Counted from the stretch's first letter, positions 41,929 to 53,435 are shown. The stretch: 64,000 nt of DNA from Actinostola sp. cb2023 (GCA_033675265.1 JAUJYZ010000301.1:186001-250000); one strand, 5' to 3'. Notes: generated by a model not told the origin, from the letters alone. Numbers and translations: made by a program.

Positions 41929-42064
41929 CCTCCTCCTGCTCCTCCTCCTCCTCCTCCTCCTCCTCCTCCTCCTCCTCCTCATCCTCCTCCTCCTCCTCAT
42001 CCTCCTCCTCCTCCTCCTCCTCCTCCTCCTCCTCCTCCTCCTCATCATTGTTATTATTATTATT
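41929..42064. repeat. (CCT)n microsatellite, then (ATT)n
   Basis: About 115 bases of TCC repeats with two interruptions, followed by a short TTA run. The polyserine frame it creates is not a gene. Confidence 0.95.
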
Positions 42065-42066
42065 TA

Positions 42067-42176
42067 GTTTTCACGCGTAATGTCGAAATGATAGTGACGT
42101 ATCGGGGCACTGGTGGTAGCCTCCATCTGATGTGCAGCCGAAACGTCACTATCATTTCAACATTACGCGTCAAAAC
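42067..42176. mobile_element. 110-bp hairpin MITE, GTTTTCACGCGTAATG family
   Basis: Arms of 34 bases (ACGCGTAATGT..GAAATGATAGTGACGT and its complement) with one mismatch pair. It shares its terminal GTTTTCACGCGTAATG and internal CACTGGTGG with 28,231-28,335. Confidence 0.75.
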
Positions 42177-42289
42177 CGGAAAAATTAATACTATGTATAT
42201 GTTACAGGTTAACATTCTAGGTCAGGTTAAAATTTTGAACCTGGGTCAAAATTTTCAACCTGGGTCAAAAGTTTGAACCTAGGTTATAA

Positions 42290-42555
42290 TTACCTTGGGG
42301 TTAGGTTTAGGGTTAGTATTGGGGAAGGCTATAGTAATCAAGTACCTTGGGGTTAGGTTTAGGGTTAGTATTGGGGAAGGCTATAGTAATCAAGTACCTT
42401 GGGGTTAGGTTTAGGGTTAGTATTGGGGAAGGCTATAGTAATCAAGTACCTTGGGGTTAGGTTTAGGGTTAGTATTGGGGAAGGCTATAGTAATCAAGTA
42501 CCTTGGGGTTAGGTTTAGGGTTAGTATTGGGGAAGGCTATAGTAATCAAGTACCT
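42290..42555. repeat. 52-bp minisatellite x5 with telomere-like GGGTTAGGTTTAGGG
   Basis: Five nearly identical units of TACCTTGGGGTTAGGTTTAG GGTTAGTATTGGGGAAGG type lie in the 3' untranslated part of the Ginger transposon. The same core occurs, inverted, in the array at 51,150-52,085. Confidence 0.9.
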
Positions 42556-42603
42556 TGAAGACAGACAATAAATAGTACAAATTCATGAAATTGGTGTGGT
42601 TAT

Positions 42604-44010
42604 TTATTGTGTTTCTGCTTGTTTACATGCGTTAGAGAAAGCAATTTGTTTTGAATAATCAAAGTCAATGTTAGTTTCTGTACATTTATCGAGTCGATTT
42701 GTACAGATAAAGGTGTTTATTGTACCAAACTTGGTTACCACTTTGGCATAGTCATTTTCAACTTCAGTTATTTTGCCTATAAGTACATTTGGATGTAGTG
42801 GACTTTTTTTGTCAACCTTGTCGATTTTTATAGCCACACATTCACCAATAGAAAATGAAGCAGGTTTCTTTCGTTGTTTCTTCATTCTAAGGTTGTATTT
42901 GGATTGATTTTGAAAAATGTCATCTTCTGGACATGTCCTTTTTGTAGCAGCTGGAGTGTTGGGGCTTAATACTTCAGTTGAATCCAATGGCTGTTCTCGC
43001 TGTTCTTTTTCTTCTTTATGGATTTCTTTAAGTGGTTTCATGGAAAACACAATTTCATATGGGCTTTTCTTGGTAGCCGAGTGCACACATATGTTTTTCT
43101 TATATGCTGCTTCATTCAGGATTGTACACCATTTTTGGATATCTTCTTCTTTTTCTTTAAGAATGTTGGACATGTTTTCTTTGATGGTCTTGTTGTTGCG
43201 CTCTACTAGACCTTGTGTTGTAGGTGTTCGGGGACTACCATGAACTTGCTTGATCGAATTCATTTGGCAAAAGTCAGCCATTTTAGTGTTTTTAAATTCT
43301 CTTCCATTGTCTGAATGAAGAACCCTTGGAAATCCGAAGAGATAGAATTGCTGCTGTAGGGCTTCTATGACCTCTTCGGTACACTTTGAATGGAGCGCGT
43401 AAAACCACGAATACTTGGAATAGTGGTCTATGACATGAAGTACCCACTGGTGAGGCTTTGTACAAGTATTGCAAGCTATTTTACGAAAATCGATCAAATC
43501 TATTTCCACGTGTTTCAAAAAGCCGTCAGATATCAGTGGCTTCAGGACAGGTTTCTTCACATGATCGGTGATACTCTTCTGTTGTAAATGCAGCTTACAA
43601 AGTGAAACAAAGAGTTGAATGACATCTTGTGAAATTTCACTAAAGGAATCACGAATATATCGTTCAGTTTTGTCTCTCCCTCGATGTGCTATCGCAGAAT
43701 GGGCTGCTGTAAGTGTCTCGAAAAGATCTCGCTTGGGAATAACGCATTTCCTGTCTTTTGTTATAATTTTACCGTTCTCTACAGCCCACTTCTTGCGCTT
43801 GATGGTATCGATATCTGCTCTCTTGAGACTCTCGTTGTAATCACCACTGGTTAACCATGCTTTCGCTGCATCATAAAACTCATCGTTAACAAATACAGTA
43901 ACGTTGCTATTCCGTCCTTTTGTGGAAGCTTTAAGTTCCGTAAGTTTTTGGCAGAATACTTCTTCATTTACACAAGAAACTACACGTACAGCAGCATTCG
44001 ATTCAGCCAT
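42604..44010 (-). CDS. Ginger transposase (retroviral-type DDE integrase)
   Basis: 468 residues from the ATG at 44,010 (MAESNAAV). I prefer it over an in-frame ATG 28 codons upstream, because the extra sequence is low in coding character. An H2C2-like zinc module at ~100-140 (HSAIAHRGRDKTERYI, then SLCKLH) precedes the DDE core: Asp in HVEIDLIDF (171), Asp in LHSDNGREF (234) and Glu in TTQGLVERNNKT (270), so the D-E gap is 35. One Cys of the zinc pair reads His. The C-terminus has a small beta domain (FSIGECVAIKI ...). The enzyme cuts and pastes the element using its TGTTACAGG termini. Frame intact. Confidence 0.9.
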   Translation of the reverse strand: MAESNAAVRVVSCVNEEVFCQKLTELKASTKGRNSNVTVFVNDEFYDAAKAWLTSGDYNESLKRADIDTIKRKKWAVENGKIITKDRKCVIPKRDLFETLTAAHSAIAHRGRDKTERYIRDSFSEISQDVIQLFVSLCKLHLQQKSITDHVKKPVLKPLISDGFLKHVEIDLIDFRKIACNTCTKPHQWVLHVIDHYSKYSWFYALHSKCTEEVIEALQQQFYLFGFPRVLHSDNGREFKNTKMADFCQMNSIKQVHGSPRTPTTQGLVERNNKTIKENMSNILKEKEEDIQKWCTILNEAAYKKNICVHSATKKSPYEIVFSMKPLKEIHKEEKEQREQPLDSTEVLSPNTPAATKRTCPEDDIFQNQSKYNLRMKKQRKKPASFSIGECVAIKIDKVDKKSPLHPNVLIGKITEVENDYAKVVTKFGTINTFICTNRLDKCTETNIDFDYSKQIAFSNACKQAETQ

Positions 44011-44133
44011 CTTGAAAATGACAAGTCCGTATTTGGTACTTGTGCGCATGCTTGAATAATAAATGATATGATGACGTAATATAATTGGATTCATTAATAA
44101 AATCTAATTGTAATGCGTTTCTGACATCGCAAT

Positions 44134-44205
44134 CGTTGCTGGTCTAATGGTAAAGGTCTTGGGATAGCACGCAAGAGGTCAGAGGTTCGAGTCACGGCAA
44201 TGTAA
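44134..44205 (+). mobile_element. tRNA-like SINE head
   Basis: A 7-bp acceptor stem (CGTTGCT/GGCAATG with wobbles), A-box TGGTCTAATGG and B-box-like GGTTCGAGTCA are present, but anticodon and T stems do not fold cleanly. It is followed by sequence to ~44,415 that recurs inverted at 48,140-48,310. It therefore looks like a tRNA-derived repeat, not a working tRNA. Confidence 0.55.
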
Positions 44206-44415
44206 GGTAAAATAAATAAAAAATATATGTTAATTAGCTAGTAGCCGTAGTTGGACAGACAGACTAGGATGGATGTGAGGAGTGAAAGAGAGAGGTGGGA
44301 GGGGGAGAATAGAGAGAGAAGGGAGGGGAGACTGAAAAATGCTTAGTTCTTTTGAGAATCCCCCCTAAAAATTCCAAGCCCCTGTTTTATTAATGAGTCC
44401 CCAAAAATAAATCCC
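44205..44415 (+). repeat. Module shared with the start of the 47-48-kb transposase
   Basis: GGACAGACAG, a GA-rich tract, TTCTTTTGAGAA, CCAAGCCCCTGTTTTATTAA and TGAGTCCCCAAAAATAAATC recur in the same order in reverse complement at 48,310-48,140, there merging with a coding frame. Confidence 0.75.
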
Positions 44416-44535
44416 TTTTAAGAATCTTAGATATTCAAAATATGACCTAGGTTGAAAATTATAAACTAGGTTAAAAATTATAACCTAGGTTAAAAAAATT
44501 CATCCTAGGTTGAGAATTTTAACCTGTAACATATA

Positions 44536-44697
44536 CACCGATTCCGAACATGGCGACAATTTGAATAACCATTGTTATCGACTGACTAGCCTCTCATATA
44601 GGTGAAAACGGTTTTGTGTTTCCACATCAGTGAACACGAACCTAGTCAGTCAAAGAACAATGGTTATTCAAATTGGTCGCCATGTTCGGAATCGGTG
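44536..44697. mobile_element. 162-bp hairpin MITE flanked by TATA
   Basis: Arms CACCGATTCCGAACATGGCG ... AACCATTGTT pair with their complement at the other end. TATA flanks it at 44,532-44,535 and 44,698-44,701. The Ginger element sits exactly in the left TATA, so the Ginger insertion used this MITE's own flank. Confidence 0.75.
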
Positions 44698-45004
44698 TAT
44701 AATGGAGGAAGTTGTCCTTCAGTAGCACATCAGATGATGATGATGATGATGCCGTAAACGGCGAAAGCTCAGACGATAATGCGACTCATACAGTAGCTTT
44801 AGGCCTCAATCGAACTCAAATTACTATGTATAACTCACGCGAAAGCTTAAAATTATATTCAACCAATCACGATCACAGCGGGCAAAATCATCGCTCAACC
44901 AATCAGAATGCTTAGACACGTCACGATCACGGTAACGTCACGGCACTTCCCACTCATACGAAAACGACTCTAATAAACGCGATATACGATGCGCAATGGC
45001 TATA

Positions 45005-45187
45005 CAGTGGAACTTCGCTTTAATTAACGAACCTCTAAGGGACGGAAAAATTGGTTCGTTATATCGAGGGTTCGTTATATCAGGTTTCTTTTCCATACAT
45101 TTGTTTACTGTCAAGGTGAAGAATATCCTTCGTTATATCGAAGACTTCGTTATATAGCTAGAGGTTCGTTAAATCGAGGTTCCACTC
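45005..45187. mobile_element. pogo/Tigger-type MITE
   Basis: Starts CAGTGGAACTTCGCTTTAAT and ends with AATCGAGGTTCCACTC between TA dinucleotides. Internal TTCGTTATATCGA repeats are present. These are the typical termini of pogo-like Tc1/mariner MITEs (CAGTGGAACCTCG). Confidence 0.8.
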
Positions 45188-45362
45188 TATAACAGTTAAT
45201 GATTGTTTTGTTGATAGTTTTGTTGATAACTTCAAAGTCAATTATTCGTGATTCGAAATGCCCCGGCATAATTTAAAATTTGTTCAAGCTAGTCAAACCT
45301 GCATTTGTCGACCCTTTAATAAGCAGCAACACTATTCAACGGCCACTTGCCAACTGATGTTC

Positions 45363-45455
45363 CCACAGGTAGTCCAAGCTCTACTCATGGCATTTCTGCA
45401 AATGGTTTTATTAAGAAATTGAACTGAAATTGGGCTACCTGTGGTGTTCCAAAAA
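45363..45455. repeat. 93-bp imperfect hairpin
   Basis: CCACAGGTAGTCCAA pairs with TTGGGCTACCTGTGG, with an unrelated loop. Confidence 0.55.
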
Positions 45456-45459
45456 TTAA

Positions 45460-46840
45460 GAGGCTGTCCGCGTAAGAACCGACCAATAGCTTCCGCCTCA
45501 AAAAATAAGTTGAACTCGTTTTAAGTTGGTGGATAGGCACACCAAGCTAACTATGAAAATCAATTTCTTTCGTCTCAATTCTAATTATTTTTTAAGATAT
45601 GACTTCTCGAAGATGAGATCGACCGACAAGGCAAAAATCTGGTATAAAATAGCGATGACCAAAATCCACTCGCATTGCGTTCACGCATCGTAAAATGATC
45701 GCTTATTGTGACAACTGACAACATTTATATATAATGATGTGATTTGGGATCTAAGATTGAATAAAATTGGAACTATTTTCTGTTTATCGGTACTGAATTA
45801 CAACACACTGAAAGCCAAGCTGACGAAACTGCCCATATTCAACGACAATTTTCTCCGTTGTGGGACCAGATATGGGAAAGTAATAACTTTACCCCAAATA
45901 AAGAAGGGTTGCTTTTTGTAAATGTCCAAAAAAAATTGTCGCATCTCTCGATCTAAGCGGGGAAAAAATTATCCAAAGTCGAATAAATCCGGTTTCATTG
46001 TTTACCAAGTCAAGGTCAAGTCCATAGCAGCCTCTTGGTCCAGGAAGGCGATTAGAGCACTAGAGACAACGCTTAATGGTAAAATCAGAGTCATTTACTG
46101 CTGTTTTGAAATATAATTTAGTCTTCAGGTCGTTAGAATTGACTTGAGATTCCCCGCCGACAATGACAGATACATTGAGATACATATAAAACATTTCAGA
46201 TTCCTCGCTATTTCGGTGCAACACAGATTAGGATAGGCCTTGAATTCAGTAAGCGATACATTATTAAACATATGTGTAAGAAAATAAGCACATTGAACCC
46301 GTTATTGCTAAAATACTTCTCGCTAATAGAAGATTTGAAAAAAACATATTTGTGGCCTAATCTGGGTAACCGCTGAGCAGTTTTGTTCTAGCTCCCTGAT
46401 TTGCGCATGCATATGGGTAAGAATTCATATTACTTTAACTTTAAAAAGTTTTTACATGTATTAAAATCAGAGATTTATTATCAAATAATTTATTAAGACA
46501 TTTTTTTTTTTTTTGAGTATACGATGTTTTTACTTACACGTAATATTATTCGACTTTGCCATGATAGCGCTCAGAAATGGAAAAAAACCTTGTTATTTTT
46601 CGTCATTCTGCATTCTTCCCATTACTGCATCTCGTTTCCTATAAACAGTGTTCACATTTTCATGTGGCCGGAATTTCTTCTTTTTTTCTGTCCCTTTTTC
46701 TTTCATCTTCTTTTCTTTCATGAAGTGCACGCTCTACTTAGAACATGAACATTCTTTTACAAGTTTCTCAATTTTCACAATAAAGTCCTTCTTTCGATCC
46801 TTTGCCTTGAAGCTTATTTCAAAGAAACGACACATCTCTT
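45460..46840. other. No gene recognised
   Basis: AT-rich with several short frames. One at 45,922-46,116 is Lys/Ser-rich without family features. A T run lies at 46,500-46,514. Confidence 0.45.
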
Positions 46841-48174
46841 TCAGCATGTTAACATTAAAAGTGGATAGCCTATTTGATTGGTAGTATTCACAGATGTTGT
46901 AGACATCGTACACGATGGGGTGGCTAAACCGACCTCTTCCATCACTAGCTGTAATTGCTCAAGTTGCTCGTCCACCAGACACTCCCCAAAATCGTCTTCT
47001 TCAACAACATCTGTTGCTCCTATTGCTGCGCTCTTTTTTCTCGTGTTCGCCATTCGTGAGAAAAATCCTTGTACCTGCGTTTTCGTTAGACATTCCTCTC
47101 TTGTGAACATTCTCTCGTTGTTTACTGTTCTTGCCTTTCTCATATCCTTCACACAACTTGCCCTGGGTTGCACTTTCGTCCAGTTCTTTCTCCCAGGTTA
47201 AATTTTGCTGTAAGGTAGACTTTCACGGCTTGGGAGAATTGCGTCGCGCCCCCTCTGCCCTTATGTAGCGCCCATCCCTCGGATACCTTCGGCTCGGCAG
47301 CAATCTCTGCACTAGTGTCAACAGTCTCTTTGCAGGTGGCAGGAGTACTGGAGTCCATATGCACTGTCAAACACCTGTTAGCCCAATCCTTACGGATCTT
47401 ATCATACATACTTGTAGACCTCGGGCTGTGTTCACCCACATCAAGGTGTAACTCCAGGTCTGAGAACTTTACGAAGGATTCCGTACACCCTGGCTGCGTG
47501 CATGAAAACAGTGGTTGGCGTTTGTCATGGTCCGCTTTAGGGTTGCCAAGATTAAAGACCCGAGATTGTCGCATGTCAAAAAACGGTTCCTCGACGATCA
47601 TCCCTGTTGGTCCTTGTGGTTTTAAGATAAGGCGTTTGTAAGGGACAAGCTTCCCTGTTCCAATCCCGTAGCATCGCCAGACGCGCACGCCATCTTTCTC
47701 GAAGGAGAAATTGTGATACTTGCTGAATCCCTCTATCTTCTTGAATTCAATGGTTTTCCCTGCCTCGTTGACAGAGCACACAGCTGCGGTTGTACCTTTT
47801 ACTGGCCTCTCATCTAACGCTGTATGCATGTCGCGAGCGTTCACGATGTCGTGGCCTTCATTAGAGAAATTTCTGATGGCAGCTTTCATGGGACATAAAA
47901 TCCTGTCACATATGTCTTTGCCGTGTTGTGGCTCTGAGTGGTCTAGGCGACCGATGGTGACCCTTGTGCGTTTGCTCACATCCCTCAGGGCTGCTATCAG
48001 GTTGTTATTGTGATAGCAGCCCGCCTCATCAGAGCGAATGTATATGTTGTAGTTCAATTTGGATTCTGGTTCAATTTGGTTTTGTACCAGTACAATTTGT
48101 TTTGAACTGGTACAATTAGTTTTGAACTGGTACAATCTGGCATTCGTAAAAGGGATTTTATTTTCGGGAGTCAT
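46841..48174 (-). pseudogene. Transposase-like gene (DEAGCYHN family), broken
   Basis: The main frame 47,149-48,174 contains IRSDEAGCYHNNNLIAAL, SEPQHGKDICDRILCPMK and a C2H2-like CTQPGCTESFVKFSDLELHLD. A second frame, 46,841-47,173, continues with a Lys/Arg- and Glu-rich C-terminus. The conserved SDEAGCYHN and HGKDICDR segments belong to a multi-copy cnidarian protein that I take to be a DDE-type transposase with its second Asp in SDEAG. The first ~45 codons translate a minisatellite and a SINE-like module, so the true N-terminal exons are missing or replaced. The break near 47,160 is a frameshift. Confidence 0.55.
48040..48140 (-). repeat. ~20-bp direct repeat (TGTACCAGTTCAAAACAAAT), with inverted partner at 52,087
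   Basis: Three to four units of TGTACCAGTTCAAAACAAAT on the minus strand run into AATTGAACTACAACATATA. The identical junction occurs on the plus strand at 52,087-52,205. Confidence 0.85.
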
Positions 48175-48359
48175 TAATAGAACAGGGGCTTGGATTTTTT
48201 TAGGGGGTTCTCAAAAGAACTAGACTACTTCCAGGACCCACCCCTCCCCCCTTCATTCTCTCCCTACCTACCACTCCATTCCTTTCCTGTCTGCCTACAT
48301 TAATTATGTCTGTCCATCGATTTACCATATTAACATATTTTTTTCAATTTTTTTCTTAC

Positions 48360-48440
48360 CTTGTCTGGGATCGAACTCCGAACTCTGATTGTAGACCAGC
48401 GTTGACCAGCGCATTAACCAACTATGCCATCGAGGATTTC
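48360..48440 (-). mobile_element. tRNA-like SINE head
   Basis: On the minus strand CGATGGCATAGTTGGTTAAT (A-box) and GGAGTTCGATCCCAG (B-box) lie about 50 bases apart. The acceptor stem pairs poorly. It is followed by the module that reappears at 44,205-44,415. Confidence 0.6.
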
Positions 48441-48542
48441 GCTGTCGGATTAGCATCACATTTACATTTTATTAATGTTATTACTTGGGCTTCCTGTGGA
48501 ATGCCCAAGTCTAAGATTACAGACGGTTATTTTTGTGTTTCT

Positions 48543-48579
48543 ACGCCAAATCTGCAAGTGGTCACCATAGCGCATGCGC

Positions 48580-48610
<31 letters not shown>

Positions 48611-48640
48611 TGAGTATACAGAAGTTGTGGTCAGCAGCTT
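48543..48640 (-). ncRNA. U6 snRNA-derived pseudogene
   Basis: On the minus strand AAATTGGAACGATACAGAGA followed by AGATTAGCATG is identical to the highly conserved centre of U6 spliceosomal RNA. The 5' hairpin is mostly lost, and the 3' part (GCGC..GGTGACCACTTGCAGATTTG) is a diverged version of the U6 end. It is a retropseudogene or a U6-derived repeat, not a working gene. Confidence 0.7.
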
Positions 48641-49002
48641 ATCAACGAAATTCATGATGGCAGACGTACGTAGCGATAAATCAAATCACCAGCAGCATTC
48701 AAAAAGGATTTTGCCGTGCTCCCTTAATTGCTCGAGCCAGTCGAGTCGTTCATTAATACTGCTTAGTAAATATGCAAATATCCTAGAGAATACTTTTTGG
48801 CCTTGCAATTCTTACTGAAAGTGTATTTCTAACAGATGTCTGTGGCTTAGTAAGAACTCGATCGTAATTTTATTGAGTTTGTGAAATCGTTTCTTGCAAG
48901 GTAATCGAAATGTGCTTCGCCATGCAGCTGTCAGCTAGGAGTGTGAGTGTTGAAGCTAATTACGTATGTATGCTCTACTGAGTTACGCAACGAGTGACTT
49001 AA

Positions 49003-50316
49003 CTGGCCGTCTCTTTAAAAACCTCTCAGTCGTTTTCGCTTCTAAAATAAATATCTCCCAAACTCTAGCTAATGAAAGACTATATCAAGGTTAAAACTAA
49101 AACGGGTTTGGTTTGCTTCAAAATATTTTTATTTTATTTTATTTTATTTTTTGAAATGATTCCGTCTGAGAGCTGGTCAAGAGGTCAAATTTGCATGAAA
49201 TTATGCACTTTTTTATGGCGCTGTACAAACTTCGTCTCGCATTATCCAGCGAAACTTTTTATATTATGTTGTAGATAAATGTATCTAGTTTGTCTAGAGG
49301 TAAAGCGTTATTCAATCGGTTCAGCCGTTAATGAGAAAATTAGTTGATAATTAACCCCACTAAGATCTAACTGAACGGCGGCTCAAAATTACCCATCTTT
49401 ACTCGATTATTTTGCAAAAGTGGCACATCGCTGGACTCTCTCATTGACACAATCGGATTGAACATCATTTCATTTACACAAATCTGTAAAAACCCGTGTA
49501 CGTTTTGGATATTTCAAAAGTTACGACAATTTCAGTTGGTGCATGTTAGACGATTTACGAATATTAATTAGGTGCAATATCTTATCCATATGAAGTTGAA
49601 AATAGCTTACCTCCTTCCTAAATCGCTGTATTTGGAAATGTTGACCTGGAATGAAGTCTAGCATGGGTAAAATGGGAAACATGAGCTATTTAGGAAGGAG
49701 GTAAGCTGTTTTCAACTTCATATGGATAAGATATCTGAGATATTGCACCTAATTAATATTCGTAAATCGTCTAACATGCACCAACTGAAATTGTCGTAAC
49801 TTTTGAAATATCCAAAACGTACACAGGTTTTTACAGATTTGTGTAAATGAAATGATGTTCAATCCGATTGTGTCAATGAGAGAGTCCAGCGATGTGCCAC
49901 TTTTGCAAAATAATCAGTAAAATTGGGTAATTTTGAGCCGCCGTTCAGTTAGATCTTAGTGGGGTTAATTATCAACTAATTTTCTCATAAACGGCTGAAC
50001 CGATTGAATAACGCTTTACCTCTAGACAAACTAGATACATTTATCTACAACATGATATAAAAAGTTTCGCTGGATAATGCGAGACGAAGTTTGTACAGCG
50101 CCGTAAAGAAGTGCATAATTTCATGCAAATTTGACCTCTTGACCAGCTCTCAGACGGAATCATTTCAAAAAATAAAATAAAATGAAATAAAAATATTTTG
50201 AAGCAAACCAAACCCGTTTTAGTAATAACCTTGATATAGTCTTTCATTAGCTAGAGTTTGGGAGATATTTATTTTAGAAGCGAAAACGACTGAGAGGTTT
50301 TTAGAGAGACGGCCAG
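49003..50316. mobile_element. 1.3-kb foldback element with TTAA target
   Basis: Arms 49,003-49,620 and 49,695-50,316 are ~97% identical reverse complements starting CTGGCCGTCTCT. TTAA flanks it at 48,999-49,002 and 50,317-50,320. Only ~75 bases separate the arms. The paired 68-codon frames in the arms are mirror copies, not genes. Confidence 0.9.
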
Positions 50317-50324
50317 TTAAATTC

Positions 50325-50690
50325 TGCAAGTAATACATGTAGGCTAAAACTACTTCTGTATGATGATACAAGCTATTAGGTTTCACATTTAAAATCTATC
50401 AAAACAGCTTTATTAAGAAGCCCAAGTTCACGCTAGTAGAGCGTCTAGTTCATTTTCTATTACGTCATTATGTCATTTAAGTGCACGCATGGCGCGCTAG
50501 ATCAAAACACGGACTTGGCAATATGGCGGATCACAAATCGTGTGTTGATCGTGAGGCTTTCTACCAAGAAATAACAACCTCAAACAGGAAACTAAAAGTA
50601 AAAATTCGCTTGTGACTTTCGTACTTGAAAACGAATTTTATGAAAAGGCAAAGGAATTCCCAAACCGTCCAAGCATACCTGTCTTGTGCT
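50325..50690. other. No gene recognised
   Basis: A short frame at 50,525-50,690 beginning in AATATGGCGGATCACAAATC could be a transposon N-terminus but is too short to judge. Confidence 0.3.
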
Positions 50691-50697
50691 ATAGTGG

Positions 50698-50890
50698 CGC
50701 CTTGTTCAATTCACGGACCGGGCGCTTCGTGCGAGTTAAGTTTGTCAGCCGGTCCGTTCTCCCTTGCTTTGAGGAATTTTCTGTGGGTACTCCGGTTGTC
50801 CTCCCTCAGTAAAAACGAACTAGTGAGATGAGTGTTGGGTGTACAGAATTAATTATGTAGTAAGAAGTGAGTGTAAGAGTATTGTCCCCA
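50698..50890 (+). mobile_element. 5'-truncated SINE copy
   Basis: Matches the SINE at 27,505-27,785 (there on the minus strand) from GTTCAATTCACG through TGGGTACTCCGGTTGTCCTC to the GTGTTGGGTGTACAG tail. The tRNA head upstream of the B-box is missing. Confidence 0.75.
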
Positions 50891-50948
50891 CTAGCCATAC
50901 TGGACACGTTGAACATTATATTTATTTATTTATTTTACGAGTAGCAGT

Positions 50949-51145
50949 ATGTATTCACATCAATGCATCAACGCATCCTGTATTGCTTTCTAGTAGAACG
51001 AAGTAGGTTGTATTCACGTCAACGTGTCAACGCTTCCCTGTCTTTCTCTCTAGTACAACGAAGCAGCTTGTATTTACGTCAACACGTACTCGAACTTCCA
51101 TGTACCTGTATTGCTCTCTAGTAGAACGAAGCAGATTGTATTCAT
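50949..51145. repeat. ~62-bp tandem repeat, 3-4 copies
   Basis: Units share TCTAGTAGAACGAAG, AGNTTGTATTCACGTCAAC and CCTGTATTGCTCTC, diverged 10-15%. Confidence 0.75.
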
Positions 51146-51149
51146 TCCT

Positions 51150-52085
<936 letters not shown>

Positions 52086-52086
52086 C

Positions 52087-52205
52087 ATGTTGTACCAGTT
52101 CAAAACAAATTGTACCAGTTCAAAACAAATTGTACCAGTTCAAAACAAATTGTACTGGTACAAAACCAAATTGTACCAGAATCCAAATTGAACTACAACA
52201 TATAT
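52087..52205 (+). repeat. TGTACCAGTTCAAAACAAAT repeat block, inverted partner of 48,040
   Basis: Three to four units of the 20-bp repeat are followed by AATTGAACTACAACATATA, as at 48,040-48,140 in the other orientation. After this junction the two loci diverge. Confidence 0.85.
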
Positions 52206-52239
52206 CAAGAATCTACAATCATTTTCTACGTAGCACTTT

Positions 52240-52671
52240 TTGCACTGACTTCATTTTTTCCACATACCACTTGTGTGTGATGGTGGAGTCCTTTTCTTTA
52301 AGCAACCTTTCGATGGATGCAATAAGAGCTTGTGGGAGAGGTGGCCTTGCTCCTGTTTCAGGAGACTTTTAAATGCTTTTTTTTTACCAGATATTGAAGA
52401 TCTGCAGAACTCTTCGTTTTGTGAATATCTCAAATTCCAAGCATTTTTTTTGTATGATTGTCTTTAAGAAACAGTGTGTTGTATTTTCTTGCGCAGAGAG
52501 ACTTTCCTGAGACAACTTCCTCCTTTTGGATTTCTCTTGCCTCTGAAATACCACCACTTGCTGTTGAGCTGGTATCAGTGATTTCTTCTCTAGGCCATCA
52601 ATAATCTTCATGGCCTGTTGTTTGACCTTGATCTTTAGGTGCTTTAGTTGTTTCTGAATATCTTCATGCAT
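52240..52671 (-). other. Unidentified coding-like minus-strand stretch
   Basis: Two overlapping frames (52,384-52,671 and 52,251-52,433) are rich in Lys, Gln and Glu: HEDIQKQLKHLKIKVKQQAM, then, after a frame change, SLLKQEQGHLSHK. They may be a decayed element gene. I cannot name a family. Confidence 0.25.
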
Positions 52672-53149
52672 TGCCTAGGTTTAGGTTTAGGTGAAAATCC
52701 TAAAAAGAAAAAGTAGCCAAAGTTAACTTGAGAAAGAACTTCTTTCAACTTCTTTCCTAAGCCAGACCTCAAGTCCCTTTTTGCAATTCTGAAATGGTAA
52801 ATTATTGCAAACGTTCTGCATGTGCATCGATCAATGGAGCCATATTTTGTTTAATCATGAAATAAACCGTTCATCTCCTAGGATGCTAACTATTAGGATG
52901 CTAACTATTACTGATACTAATAATATTCATGAATTCATGAATTCTAGATTCCCTCTTAAAGTGCACTGCAGTGCAAAATATTATTGTCATGAATATTATC
53001 AATTTATAATCATACGATTTCCCATTCAATTTGGAATAATTTGCACTCGTGTTTTTTTCAAAGAGCTCAAATTACACTTGATACTCTTTGACAAACACAC
53101 TCCGTATGATTATCTATTAACATATGATTTTGGAATACCACATGATACA

Positions 53150-53435
53150 CCTGTTTTCATAAACGTTGTCCAAATAGAAAATAGATGTTTGTTTGTTTGT
53201 TGTTTAGGAATTAATTATCATATATTAAATATACAACTTGAACCTTGAATTGTCAGCCAGGCCATTGTGCAGAGAGCTTCGTTTACCTCTAGAACTCACT
53301 GATCCGATTGAAAACTTGTCATGCTCGAATACTCTGCTATTGTTATATGCCGTAATGATATGATAATTAATTCCTAAACAACAAACAAACAAACAACTAT
53401 TTTCTATTTGGACAACGTTTATGAAAACAGGTATA
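53150..53435. mobile_element. Palindromic repeat with ~75-bp arms
   Basis: CCTGTTTTCATAAACGTTGT ... GTTTAGGAATTAATTATCAT at 53,150-53,225 is the reverse complement of 53,355-53,435. The shape is that of a MITE with a ~130-bp centre. Apparent proteins here are mirror frames. Confidence 0.7.

Larger units (their letters stand above)
42201..44531. mobile_element. Ginger DNA transposon, 2.33 kb, TATA target duplication
   Basis: The termini are TGTTACAGGTTAAMATTCT and its complement ending CCTGTAACA. Four-base TATA duplications flank it at 42,197-42,200 and 44,532-44,535. Subterminal regions hold repeated AACCTAGGTT-like motifs on both sides. The single gene inside (42,604-44,010) is an integrase-type transposase. 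TG..CA-type ends, a 4-bp target duplication and a retrovirus-like integrase are the defining features of Ginger elements. The open gene and perfect duplications suggest recent activity. Confidence 0.9.

Noticed and set aside
41892..42080. Polyserine protein
   Set aside because: It is a TCC microsatellite read in frame.
44134..44205. Functional tRNA gene
   Set aside because: Acceptor and box motifs are present, but anticodon and T stems do not pair and the loop is too large.
49072..50247. Two near-identical 68-codon proteins
   Set aside because: They are mirror copies from the arms of a foldback element.
52805..53248. 147-codon open frame
   Set aside because: It runs into one arm of a palindromic MITE, and the other arm gives a mirror protein. 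There are no family features.
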